Shown piece by piece: positions 10,528-20,176 of a stretch of 64,000 bases of DNA. This DNA comes from Piezodorus guildinii (lineage: Eukaryota > Arthropoda > Insecta > Hemiptera > Pentatomidae): NCBI GenBank assembly GCA_023052935.1, contig CM041292.1, forward strand, positions 112,249,436 to 112,313,435, written 5' to 3'. The translations under genes and the position numbers were made by a program. Under the pieces are notes generated by a model. The model ran no database searches. It saw nothing but the letters and a program-made list of their open reading frames with translations, and was not told the DNA's origin. The first letter of the stretch is position 1; the number at the start of each line of letters is the position of its first letter.

Positions 10528-11904
10528 TTAACTGTGAGTAACATTTTCTATTTTCTTAACATGTTTTAATTTCTTTTTCCTCAATTCTATATGCCGCTTT
10601 TCTTTTATCTTTTTTAATATTCGTTTTTCTAAACTTGAAACATCTTTACCATTCAGAATTAAATCTTTTCTTTTATTAATAGTTTTCCGTTCATGAAATT
10701 CAGATTCTTCAAATTCAATTTCACATTCTCGTTTAGTTATTGAAACCTGAGCAAATATTTTGGATACTTCTTTATTACTAACTTTAAATTCAATAAGTTT
10801 AGTATTTATTGTTTCTTCTATTGATTGCAATAATTTTATTTCTTCAGGAACAACTAATGATATGGCATAACCTTTTCGCCCAGCACGAGCAGTTCGTCCT
10901 ACTCGATGAATGTAATCTTTAGGAATAACTGGTACATTATAATTGAGAACCAATTCAACAGTTGGAATATCTAGTCCTCGGCTAGCTACATCTGTAGCTA
11001 CCAAAAGTGGAACTATATGAGATTTAAACTTGGATAGTGAATTAAGTCTTTCTTTCTGTGGCATCATTTTATGAAGGGGAACATTTCTAAAGCCTAGAAT
11101 ATTCAGAGTAACAGAAAGCAAATGACAATTTTTACATGTGTCAACAAAAAGTATTATTGATGTATTTTCATGTTTTGCAATGAACCTTCGTAAGGTCTCA
11201 ACCAAGTATCCATCTTTAACATATGAAGGGCAAAAAACATAAAACTGTTCCAACTGCTCAACTGTAGCAACAGTTGTTACTTCCTGCCAGAGGAAAACTT
11301 CTTTTCTGGCTACAGCTTTAACCTTGTCTAAAGTATCCGTCATAGTAGCACTAAATAATAACATTTGCCGATTAGCGGGCAAGTTTTTAATTATACCATG
11401 AATTTCCTTGTCAAATGGGCCTCCTAAAAGTTTATCAGCTTCATCAAGAACCAAATACTTAATTTTATTGAAACTGAATGTATTGCAGCTAGTGAGATGA
11501 TCATATAATCTACCAGGCGTAGCTACTACTATGTGAGGCTTCTTTAAAAGTTCTTGACCTTGGAGAATCATTTCTACACCCCCTACAATTACAGAAACTC
11601 TCAGGTTCATACATTTACCAACTAAGGAAAATGTATCACCTATCTGATGAGCAAGCTCTCTGGTTGGTGTAATAATGACAGCAAATATTCCATAAGGATC
11701 TTCAGCTAAATGTTGTAAAATAGGAAGACCAAATGCTAATGTCTTTCCACTACCCGTTTTGGCAACACCAATCACATCTTTTCCACTCAAAATGTGAGGG
11801 ATACAATTCTGTTGAATAGGTGTAGGCTCTGAAATGCCAATGTTTTTCAGCTGCCGAAGTATCCAAGGATTTAACTGTAGCTGTAAAAATGATTTATCGG
11901 ACAT
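10528..11904 (-). CDS. DDX49: DEAD-box ATP-dependent RNA helicase, DDX49 (Dbp45A/Dbp8 type), 458 aa
   Basis: This is one uninterrupted frame with every DEAD-box motif in order: Q motif (F6, PTPIQ 27-31), Walker A AKTGSGKT 48-55, PTRELA 80-85, TPGR 129-132, DEAD 154-157, SAT 185-187, ATDVASRGLD 303-312 and HRVGRTARAGR 333-343. The short N-terminus before the Q motif and the lysine-rich C-terminal tail (about 415-455) fit the DDX49/Dbp8 subfamily, which works in the nucleolus in 40S ribosomal subunit biogenesis. Length is close to the family's (about 430-480). The start was chosen because only five residues precede the Q-motif Phe and no upstream in-frame extension is needed. It has no intron; a retrocopy is possible, but there are no disabling changes. 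Confidence 0.93.
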   Translation of the reverse strand: MSDKSFLQLQLNPWILRQLKNIGISEPTPIQQNCIPHILSGKDVIGVAKTGSGKTLAFGLPILQHLAEDPYGIFAVIITPTRELAHQIGDTFSLVGKCMNLRVSVIVGGVEMILQGQELLKKPHIVVATPGRLYDHLTSCNTFSFNKIKYLVLDEADKLLGGPFDKEIHGIIKNLPANRQMLLFSATMTDTLDKVKAVARKEVFLWQEVTTVATVEQLEQFYVFCPSYVKDGYLVETLRRFIAKHENTSIILFVDTCKNCHLLSVTLNILGFRNVPLHKMMPQKERLNSLSKFKSHIVPLLVATDVASRGLDIPTVELVLNYNVPVIPKDYIHRVGRTARAGRKGYAISLVVPEEIKLLQSIEETINTKLIEFKVSNKEVSKIFAQVSITKRECEIEFEESEFHERKTINKRKDLILNGKDVSSLEKRILKKIKEKRHIELRKKKLKHVKKIENVTHS

Positions 11905-12628
11905 TTTATGAATTTATAAACGTGCGACTAACAAAAAGTAATTAATAAACAAAAAAAGACACTAACTTATCCCTAGAACACATGATCCACACATGTCACT
12001 ACTTGTCGTTTTAGAAGGAACGCTCAAAACTTGTAGAAGTTTTTCACCAAGGTGGTAATATAGGGAAGTGGGATCATTTCTCAAGTGGCAGTATGACAAA
12101 GCTGATGACGCACAAGGCCCTTTGTTCCAGCCCAGCTACACGACAAAAGTAGAGGGAAGTAAAAGAATCTGGTGCGCGCAACACACGACTTTCATTTCAT
12201 CTACTCTTAAAATCAATTTAAAACTAATCTTAAATTCAAAATATTTAAAGTTGATTTAAAAAAATGGGTGCGGGTAATACACGACCTTCACTTACCTCGT
12301 TAAAATCAATTTAAGAATTATTAATATAACTTTAGTTTAAAAATTTAGAAGTTAAATTAATGAAAAGTTCATTTTCGTTGGAACATATATGATTTAGATT
12401 AAATAATATAGCAATTTCAAATTGTTACATATAGTTATCAATAATAATTTTTTGTCCTATTCATCACTCTCTGTTCTCTTTTACAAATTTGTGTATAAGA
12501 TAGTATTATTCTAAAATCTTTATCTTTCCAACATACATATACTAAAATTCTTCATACATCTATGCTGCTGTTCTTATGTTCAAAAATTTCATTAAAAAAT
12601 ATGTTGCTCCTTCCTCCTTTAGTACATA
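11905..12628. other. Upstream region of DDX49, then unassigned DNA
   Basis: The first part should contain the 5' UTR and promoter of the minus-strand helicase. Two direct partial repeats with TGGTGCGCGCAACACACGAC / GGGTGCGGGTAATACACGAC and the following TTAAAATCAATTTAA occur at about 12169-12215 and 12266-12315. I found no gene. Confidence 0.35.
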
Positions 12629-12654
12629 CAGTGAGTGTCAAGAGTATTCGGAAT
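12627..12654 (+). repeat. Left terminal inverted repeat (with TA) of the 12.6-15.1 kb Tc1-like element
   Basis: This pairs with 15115-15142 in inverted orientation, differing at one base (AGAG versus AAAG). The outermost TA is the duplicated target dinucleotide. Confidence 0.85.
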
Positions 12655-12835
12655 GCACTACCATTCCGTAATTTACTTGCTTTTAACTTATTTTATATGT
12701 TTTTAAAGAGTTGATGATCGCTTTATTACGTTAGAAGGAAAATAAACAAGAGCTCGAACCAAAAATGATAACAACGATAATCATTTTGTTTTGAACATTC
12801 ATTTACGAAAATATTAAGAATATTGTACGTCAATG

Positions 12836-12858
12836 GTGTCAAAAGTATTCGGAATTAC
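12836..12858 (+). repeat. Inner direct repeat (left) of the Tc1-like element
   Basis: It repeats the transposase-site core GTGTCAAAAGTATTCGGAA of the outer repeat about 200 bases inside the end. It mirrors the inner right copy at about 14920. Confidence 0.75.
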
Positions 12859-13329
12859 GTGGTTTTCTAATTGTATTAATGCAGTGATCATAAATATACA
12901 TCCAGTTGGTAAAACATTTTGTATAATTATACATTTTAGCCGACTAGGAATTGATCTTACTAATTAATTGATTGTTCCGTGTGAAATAATATCCCACTCA
13001 AGCACTTATTGTTTCTTGAGGCATTTTCATTTTGAATATAGTATTTCCTGATTTTCCTTTTTAGTAGGACCAACAAATAGTTAATTAAATTTGAAAGAAA
13101 TATTCAAAGAGAGATTTTGAGAACTTTTTGATAATTTGCAGCGACTAAATATGAATAGATAACGTATATACGTCCAGAGTCATGTTCGCGCGTATGTTAA
13201 AAATTTAATTTATACGTCATTTTTCTTCTACTTTTAATTCTGGCTTTTCACACTTATAAAAGACACAAACCTATTAATAATTCTGTCCATAAATCCAATA
13301 ATATTAAGCTTTTTCAAAGAAAAACATAC

Positions 13330-13640
13330 CTAACTATCACTGACCGCTCCAGGTATTTTACTAAGGCATACTAAATTCTTTATTTGGTTTCCTCCAAACC
13401 ATAATTTCTTCATAAAAACCATGTATTTTAGTATGAGAGTCATCTATAAAAATTTTAATTCCTGAACCTTCTCTTTAAAGAAATGTTACAAACATTCAGC
13501 CTATTCTCTTATTGCCTTGCCAACTGAAAGACTTTTTCCGGACTTCTTGTACCATGTTTTTCTTTTCGTCATATTTTTTAAAACCCGGCGATCAATTGAA
13601 ACATATATTGTGTATCCAGAAGTTCTGAAAAATTCAGAAA
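13330..13640 (-). pseudogene. Tc1-like transposase remnant
   Basis: Minus-strand frames read SGYTIYVSIDRRVLKNM (the C-terminal part of a paired-like DNA-binding domain, preceding R-L motif). After frame breaks comes IKIFIDDSHTKIHGFYEEIM followed by VWRKPNKEFSMP. The F.D(E)S...VWRK block is the first catalytic Asp region of Tc1 transposases. The second half is not recognisable to the left. It is the original cargo of the IR/DR element around it. Confidence 0.6.
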
Positions 13641-13746
13641 TAAGGTAAGGTTTGCTCATTTAATGTATTGTTTTCTTATTAGATGAATAATCAGTCTTTC
13701 AGTTTTAACATTTTATATTTCTTGGACGCTCACCTTTTTGCTTTTA

Positions 13747-14642
13747 TTGGGTTGATGCAAAATTAATGCAGGTTTCCTCTATTGCAATATCTTAATTCCA
13801 ATTGTGTAACAAAGCTAATCATTATTGATCATTATTATACCAAAACAAACCTTATCTAATACCCTCTCTTTCACCATGAATTTGTTTAGTAAAATCGTTT
13901 TGTTCAGTGTGTTCAAAGGTCTTGAATCGAAAATGTCAAAGTGCTATTTTCGTCAAATTTATTTTTACGAATTTAAATTAGGGCGCAGCGCTGCGCAAAC
14001 GGCTCGTAATATTAATGAAGTGTGGGGTCAGGGGGCTATTAATGAGTGCACGGTGCAGCGTTGGTTCCAGAAGTTTCGCAGAGGAGATTTCGACCTCGAA
14101 GACAAGGAAGGTCGGGGCCGTCATCTTGCTCTGGACAACGACCAGCTGAGGTCAAAAGTGGAAGAAGACCCAACCAAAACCACACGAGAAATGGCGGCGG
14201 AACTCGGAACTCAAAAATTGCAACGTCTTTGCCCAGCATTGATGAATCGGAAGGGGCCGATCCTGCTCCACGATAACGCCAGACCACACGTTGCACAACC
14301 AACGCTTCGACGACTGCACGAGTTGGGCTACGAAGTTCTCCAACATCCGCCTTATTCACCTGACCTCTCTCCTACAGACTTCCACTTTTTCAGGCATCTG
14401 GACAACTTTTTGAGGGAGAAAAATTTTCAAAACCAGGACGACATTGAAAATTCTTTTCGTGATTTCATTGAGTCCAGGGATTCGGATTTTTTTTCTGGTG
14501 GAATAAGAAAGCTTGTTGAACGTTGGCAAAAGTGCATTGATTCAGATGGAAATTATTTTGATTAAATATATATGGTTAAAGTAAAGATATGGCGTATTTA
14601 CAATACCTACTAAAAACCTGCATTAATTTTGCATCAACCCAA
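13747..14642 (+). mobile_element. Mariner element, internally deleted, nested in the Tc1-like element
   Basis: The ends are perfect inverted repeats of 29 bases (starting TTGGGTTGATGCAAAATTAA) flanked by TA at 13745-13746 and 14643-14644. At 896 bp it is about 400 bp shorter than a typical 1.3-kb mariner, because the middle of the transposase is missing. Perfect terminal repeats and an unbroken shortened ORF point to a recent insertion. Confidence 0.92.
13933..14565 (+). CDS. Internally deleted mariner transposase ORF (about 210 aa)
   Basis: The frame is open from 13825, but the mariner-like start is the ATG at 13933 (MSKCYFRQIYFYEFKLGRSA). It keeps the whole helix-turn-helix half (TARNINEVWGQGAINECTVQ...WFQKFRRGDFDLED...). 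At ...EMAAELG it then jumps in frame to ...LMNRKGPILLHDNARPHV and SPDLSPTDFHFF. The HDN Asp and TDF Asp are 34 residues apart, as in D,D34D mariners. The first catalytic Asp and the surrounding 120 or so residues are absent, so cleavage activity is not expected, but binding to the terminal repeats and dimer-type contacts may remain. Normal mariner transposases are about 345 residues. Confidence 0.85.
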   Translation: MSKCYFRQIYFYEFKLGRSAAQTARNINEVWGQGAINECTVQRWFQKFRRGDFDLEDKEGRGRHLALDNDQLRSKVEEDPTKTTREMAAELGTQKLQRLCPALMNRKGPILLHDNARPHVAQPTLRRLHELGYEVLQHPPYSPDLSPTDFHFFRHLDNFLREKNFQNQDDIENSFRDFIESRDSDFFSGGIRKLVERWQKCIDSDGNYFD

Positions 14643-15114
14643 TATATTTTATTATTATATTATCTACATTTTACATAGCCACCCAATATTCTCATCAATC
14701 GTTTTTTAACATTTCAACTATTTCTCTTTAAAAAATGATTCGAAACAGTTGTACGATCGTTGCGTTTTTATTTTAGGTCCTTATTAAAAAAAAAAAAAAA
14801 ATCTTTCTAAGATTGGGGGTATGTTATATAAGGGAGAAGAATTGTTTAGAACATAAAACATGTCAAATATTAATGAGAAAATGAATATACGAAAGCATTA
14901 AACAACAAAATATTACGATTTCCGAATACTTTTGACACTTTTAGTGATCTTGTAATTTTACATTATAAATCGGATATTTTTAAAAACAATAAACTTTTGA
15001 TAATCTGGTCAGTGATTTTCCATTATCGGAGTCTCTTCTAAATATTTGTGAGTGAAAAAGAATTATGTACATTCATAGTTGGGAAATATACTTATTAAAT
15101 GAAAAGAAATACGA

Positions 15115-15142
15115 ATTCCGAATACTTTTGACACTCACTGTA
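15115..15142 (-). repeat. Right terminal inverted repeat (with TA) of the Tc1-like element
   Basis: It is the reverse complement of 12627-12654 with one mismatch. An inner copy of the same core lies at about 14920-14940. Confidence 0.85.
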
Positions 15143-15280
15143 GGTCATCAAATTCGTTCAACTTTTATAATAAGCTGTTTTTATTTATCGTAAATAGACG
15201 ATAAGGGTAATTCTTCTGAATCTATAAAAACCAAGGTAATGTAGCTATACGCTGAGCTAACACTGGAAGAACAGTACTTT

Positions 15281-15421
15281 TCCAAGTGATAACTCATATT
15301 CAGAATGGTTCCGTTAAAGAAAATTTAGTGGGCTGTATAGATTTAGAAAAAGAACGCAGCAAATTATTACACAATGGTTTACAATTTCCAAATAATAATA
15401 TTAGCGTACAACTGTTTACAT
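15281..15421 (+). CDS. Possible exon or gene fragment of unknown identity
   Basis: A frame of 38 codons ends at TAG (15419-15421) and reads GSVKENLVGCIDLEKERSKL followed by LHNGLQFPNNNISVQLFT. It is preceded by a plausible acceptor (CATATTCAG). The residue mix is protein-like for this AT-rich region, but I recognise no family. It may be a terminal exon, a processed fragment or chance. Confidence 0.2.
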
Positions 15422-15609
15422 AGCTGTTGATAGGCAATTAAGTAATATGAGAAGCAATAATTCAAAGGATTATACCATATCACTACCGCTGATTTCAAAA
15501 CGCAATATCTCAGGTAGTTGTTAACAAATTTGAATGGTTGTTTTTTCCTTTTGCCGAAAATTTAATTCTCTATCAAATGGCCATTTATTTATTTATTAAT
15601 TTGTACTAA

Positions 15610-15735
15610 CGGATTTTTAAAAATTCGTTATTAGAATTCTACGCATCTTGAAACGTAAGCTCTCAAATTTTTAAGGTTTTTTTTTTTTTTTTTGGTCGAT
15701 TACAAAGTTTAATTATTGAAAATAATAAAACAAAA
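15610..15735 (-). repeat. Interspersed repeat, family C (unclassified)
   Basis: It contains a block reading ATTCTACGCATCTTGAAACG, then CTCAAATTTT, a T-run and GGT.GATTACA..GTT.ATTATTGAAAATAATAAA. The same order is seen at 27.89-28.01 kb (same strand) and in inverted form near 18.87-18.96 kb. No coding content was seen. Confidence 0.55.
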
Positions 15736-15759
15736 TCATTTATACAGGACTGCATTGCT

Positions 15760-16275
15760 ATTTCCTTTTCTTTCGATTTTCATTAAAATAAAATTTCCTA
15801 GTCCCTTTAGTCAAATAAAACTACCTTTGAAACCTTACCCAATCATCCTTACACCATGCAATTTCTATTTCCAGAACATTTCAACTATCCTCCACTTCTA
15901 TTTACTATCCTCCATCCTTCAATCCAGAACCAATGATTCAGCGCTGATCAAATCCCTATTAAAATAATAAAATTGTGCCTTCCAGCCATCTTTCCCCCTC
16001 TCTTGCATATTTACAAATTCTCTCTTCGACTTTCAATTTTTTCTATTGTAAAAGTTCCTACCCTTCCTAGCATCGGACTTTAGACCCATATCGATCCTAT
16101 CCTACCTCTCAAAACCACTTGAAAGAATAGTCCATTCCCAATTCTATAACTTCTTTAAACAAAACTCTCTACTTGTTCCCTTCCAATCTGGCTTTAGATT
16201 CAAATATTCCACACAATCAGTTCTGTTCAGAATCACACAAAGCCTTCAATCCTCCAGAGTCCTTCTCTCCAAACT
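15760..16275 (+). pseudogene. LINE reverse transcriptase fragment
   Basis: The best piece (about 16060-16275) reads DFRPISILSYLSKPLERIVH followed by SQFYNFFKQNSLLVPFQSGF and YSTQSVLFRITQ, a standard RT palm-region order for Jockey/CR1-like LINEs. The upstream frame from 15716 (ending LLSSILQSRTNDSALIKSLL) may be the preceding part. Frames shift at least twice. Confidence 0.6.
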
Positions 16276-16284
16276 CCAAAAAAA

Positions 16285-16660
16285 CACCATTTACAGCTGG
16301 GGGTGGTACAATACTAAATAGAACTGAGCAACGTCTTGGATATGCTGATGACATTGATGTAATGGGGTGTTCTCTGAAGCGTTTCTAGTCCTTGCTGACA
16401 AAATACATGGTATCCGGTGAGCAAGCAGTACTAGACGAGATAGTAACATTTAGAAACTACAAATTTGAGAAAGTCAACGAATTTGCATATCTCGGCTGCC
16501 AGGTGAATGTGGAAAATGATGTCTCTAAAGAAATTAGGTTTTGTATCAGGAAATCCAATAAATATTTTTATGTTTTACTGTCGTCACATCATCTGTCAGA
16601 CTTTGTTATTAGGCAATGGAATGAAACACCTTTCTACTAGACAGCTTATATTACACAAAA
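16285..16660 (+). pseudogene. Second LINE fragment (RTE/R1-like) joined to the previous one
   Basis: It contains LGYADDIDVMG (RT catalytic YADD), then TKYMVSG, NYKFEKVNEFAYLGCQVN and KEIRFCIRKSNKYFY, the order found downstream of the active site in RTE-like LINEs. The change of lineage relative to the previous fragment at about 16280 suggests two insertions side by side. Confidence 0.55.
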
Positions 16661-16924
16661 ATACACACATACATGGCGCAGGGAAGCTACTAACTGAATT
16701 ACAAGATGGCGAGCAGCTGTACTGCTAGGTTGAAGTCCAGTGCCACTATTACCTTTATATAAACAATTACAATTGATATTTAACACACCCCATCAATTGA
16801 ATGCTTTCTTTTATACATACAAAAATAAATATTCACTGGTATCTCACATACAAAAAGTAGAAATATTACTCAATAACAAAATGTTTACATAACAAATTTA
16901 CCACAAATGTATAAGTGAAATTAA

Positions 16925-17790
16925 AGTATTAATTAACTAAAGGCTTATGAAACATTTGAAATTTATCGAAGGCTAGTGGTTTTGAGAACAAATCTGCCAC
17001 ATTGCAGTCAGAATTAATATGTTCTACAGATATTATTTCTTTGGAAATAAGATCTTTAACAAAATGAAATTTGATATCAATATGTTTTGCTCCTTTAGAG
17101 TTCTCACAATTATTTATAAGAGCTATAGCACTTATATTATCCACTAACAGTTTACCATTTAATTTTCACCAATGAACTCATTAACCACACAAATTCACAA
17201 TTCCCTGAGATGCCATTCCTGCAGCAATGTACTCCGCTTCCATCCTTGAGAGTGCCATGCAAGCTTGCTTTCTTGAATGTCAAGTAAGAGGATTGCTCCC
17301 ATAGAATGCTACAAAGCCACTTACACTTTTGCGAGTTTGATTGTCACCTGCCCTGTCAGCATCTGAATATCCAACAAGTTCTAGCTTATCACTCAGTTGG
17401 AAAGTAAGACCTATGTCTCGTTTTTCTTTGAGGTATCTAAATATCCATATCCACTTCACAGTTTTCCAGGACTGCTGTGTAGCTTTATCTAAACATCTTG
17501 CTAAGTAGCTAACAGGAAATGACAAATCCAGTCATGTTGTAGTACTCAAATACATAAGTCCACATACCAGGCTCCTGTATGGATAATTTTCATCAAAAGC
17601 TGGGCTATCATAGTTGAGTTTGAGTCTGACCTCCATGGGGGTTGACACCTTCCTGCAATCTTGCATATTATAATCTTCAAAGAGTATATCTACAAGCAGG
17701 TTTGAGTGACTCTTATTTCCTTTTTATGTCTTTCTTTCAATTTCAATACCTAAAAAATGAGAAGCCTTCATATCTCTTTAATACTAAATT
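16925..17790 (-). pseudogene. Ty1/copia retrotransposon pol 3' part (RT end and RNase H)
   Basis: Read on the minus strand: HFLGIEIE (about 17750), NMQDCRKVSTPME, YRSLVCGLMYLSTTT, PVSYLARCLDKATQQSWKTV, VGYSDADRAGDNQTRKSVSG, a stop where copias usually have Trp (NPLT then stop), then SRKQACMALSRMEAEYIAAG, VDNISAIALINN and KHIDIKFHFVKD. This is the canonical copia order from late RT through RNase H. Several nonsense codons and frameshifts kill it. No LTRs were identified. Confidence 0.85.
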
Positions 17791-18425
17791 CTCCTTTAAT
17801 GGAAATATTAATATACAATTAGGTTTCTGGCACAATGGACCTTTTAGATACTTGCTTGCTGGATTTAGCCTTCAGGGTGACCATAAAGGGATTTACAATA
17901 AATCTTATTATTTAGGATCAGGTCATCACTCTTTTTATCTTTCTATATTAACAAATAATTAAATTTCTTCTTTAATTTTATCTAATTCTTTTTTATATTT
18001 AATCTTTATTTCTTCTCTAAATAACATTTAATTTTGTTGATTAGAAATAATTAAATCATAACTGCTTGTTAGGATTGATGAAAAATGAAAGAATTGATTA
18101 AAGAAGATTATTTATTTTATTTTTTTGAGTCATCATTCTAATGAAAATAATGAATCAAGTGTAATGAATATACCACAATCTTGTCTGGTTTTTATTCAAA
18201 TCTGACATTTTATTACGAATCATCAAGATTTTCCTAATTCATCAATTCATTAAATTTTATAGATAATTCAAGAATAGAAAAATATCCTAAAACCCTCTCT
18301 ACTGTAACATTCCTCATTACTAACTCATAATTCAGAAAATAGGAAAAAGAGATGGCAATTCCAAAAAGTTAGTGAAAGCTATATCAAAATCCACTGTTTA
18401 ATAGAATTACATTTCAGTCAGCTCC
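17790..18425. other. AT-rich DNA without recognised features
   Basis: This lies between the copia fragment and the unidentified minus-strand frame. No gene, RNA or repeat was identified. Confidence 0.3.
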
Positions 18426-18862
18426 TCAGTGATGGCAAAATAGTGTATAAGGTGTACTTACATTAGTAAATTGTACTCTTAATTTAAAAAAAATATTTAT
18501 TAAAACATTTTTAATTACAAAATCCAACATATACAAAATACACATAACAAAACAAGACCAATAAAATAGAAGAGATCTATAAACATTTATATCATATTTC
18601 ATGTTAAAAATGAAGATTAAATAATATAGAACATTATATGAAGGATAAACGGAAAAAAGCAGGAAAGTAACTTTCATTTGTTTGAATGAAGCAGAATGAT
18701 TAGGAGCAATTTCCCATTTTTTAGGAATGCAGAATGGTAAAACATATTTATAATTTTCCTGTATGGATAAATAAGCAATTGATGGAAAAGCACTGGTTAA
18801 TATTTCTTGATAAACATCTACTTTTGGTATATTATTTTCAATAATGAAACTTTATAATCGAA
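18426..18862 (-). CDS. Unidentified exon-like frame, membrane-protein character
   Basis: One open minus-strand frame of about 145 codons runs from an acceptor-like T-rich tract (about 18863, ...ATTATAAAG) to a stop at 18426. Its first half is protein-like (IIENNIPKVDVYQEILTSAF, PSIAYLSIQENYKYVLPFCI, PKKWEIAPNHSASFKQMKVT). The second half is a series of hydrophobic stretches rich in Phe, Tyr, Ile and Leu, which could be membrane spans or just AT-rich intron translation after a donor near 18673. It lies downstream of TMX1 on the same strand. I do not recognise the family. Confidence 0.35.
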
Positions 18863-18869
18863 GAAAAAA

Positions 18870-19430
18870 AAATAAATAAATAAACCCTCTCAAAATTTGA
18901 GGGCTTACATTTCAAGATACATAGAACCTCAAAAATGAATTAAAAAAAAAAAAAAATTAGTTCGTCTGCTGTCCCCTGGTCCGTGGCTTTTCTCTGAAAC
19001 TACTGAACCAATTTTTTTTAAAAGATTTAACTCAGCTATTTTAGCAGGTAGAGAAAAATGTATTCGTTTTTTAACCAAGAAAGTGGGAATAATTTTTTTT
19101 TTTTAAATATATGTATAAAAAAAAATTATCTTATATCGTCAAGCCACAACTCGTAAGAGTTGTGATTCCCTGATATCTCGGTTATTATTGATGGTAGAGA
19201 AACAATGTTCTTGAATCACATAAATTAAATTCTTTTGGACGAATTAATAAATAAATACCAACAATTTTTAGTAGTTAGTGCCATTCGATAAAGAATTATA
19301 TTTCCAACAAAACAAAATTAGAATCATTGAAATCGGTTTAGAAATAGCAGAGATAAGGCATTTTGAATTTAGTAGTGGTGATAGAACATTTTAGTTCATT
19401 TTTCTTGGAATTATTTATTACTTTTCATAT
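18870..19430 (+). repeat. Interspersed repeat family C and a linked block
   Basis: The left part is the inverted counterpart of the blocks at 15.6 and 27.9 kb (TTTGAGGGCTTACATTTCAA, then CTGAAACTACTGAACCAATT). The right part (about 19240-19430, including AATAGCAGAGATA and GTAGTGGTGAT) has a relative at 44.1-44.3 kb (AATAGCAGAGATATATAGCA). The combination suggests an unclassified element of 0.5 kb or more. No ORF was found. Confidence 0.45.
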
Positions 19431-20176
19431 AGGTTAACTGTTTATTAATAACTTTATAAACAGTTTTACCCTAAAATAGTTATTTAGAAATAATAAACCA
19501 TTGTGTAATAATTCACAGCGTTTTTTCTACTGCATCCTAATGTTTGGGAAAAATGCTTCTTTTCCTTTTGATTCTTTAAAGGAAAAGTACTTAATAAGTA
19601 CATGCAAGTAATTACATTCCTGTTTTTTCCTCCCTGACTCTTCTATATGAATTATTAAGGAAACATTTAAAACTATACAAATTAGGATAATTCAGTAATT
19701 TTATAAATAGAAAAAGGCAGAAATTAAAGGAAGAGGTTGAACAAAAGTTTTTATTTTATTTTATATACTGTTAAATAAAGGATAAGAATTTTTTTTTAAT
19801 CAATTTAAAAATTAATTTCATTTTTAATTAGTTTAGTATATTAACTGCCTGCTTCTATAGTTGGTAGACAATATCCCACAATATTCATCCATATAAAATA
19901 CTATATAAACTACTTAGAAAACTTCAAATAATATACACTCCTTACTGAGCAATAATTTACATGATTGAAGAAATAAATAAATTATTAAAAAATATAACTG
20001 ACAATCAAAAAAAGTGACTGTCTAACTGTCAGAAATAGATACGTCATAAAAAATAAGCAACATCGATTGCTTTAAATACCTATTTTGTTAAATTTTAACT
20101 CATCTAATACTTGGATTTATATACCAATATATATATATTTATAAAGGTAATTTGAGGAATATTTTTTAGAGGGCAT
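19430..20176. other. AT-rich DNA including the likely 3' UTR of TMX1
   Basis: No coding signal was found. The right end adjoins the TMX1 stop codon (minus strand), so some of it should be that gene's 3' UTR. Confidence 0.35.

Larger units (their letters stand above)
12629..15140 (-). mobile_element. Tc1-like DNA transposon with IR/DR ends, carrying a nested mariner
   Basis: The ends match as inverted repeats over about 26 bases with one mismatch (left begins CAGTGAGTGTCAAGAGTATT; right 15115-15140 is its complement) and are flanked by TA on both sides (12627-12628, 15141-15142), the Tc1/mariner target duplication. The core GTGTCAAAAGTATTCGGAA recurs inside each end (about 12838-12857 and 14920-14940), giving the paired-site IR/DR arrangement known from several Tc1-like elements. 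A decayed Tc1 transposase lies on the minus strand inside, and a mariner element is inserted at 13747-14642. Confidence 0.82.

Noticed and set aside
12068..12259. 63-codon ORF upstream of DDX49
   Set aside because: Low-complexity second half, no motif, no splice context; probably chance.
16929..17525. Two small host ORFs on the minus strand
   Set aside because: Together they read as the copia pol C-terminus interrupted by stops.
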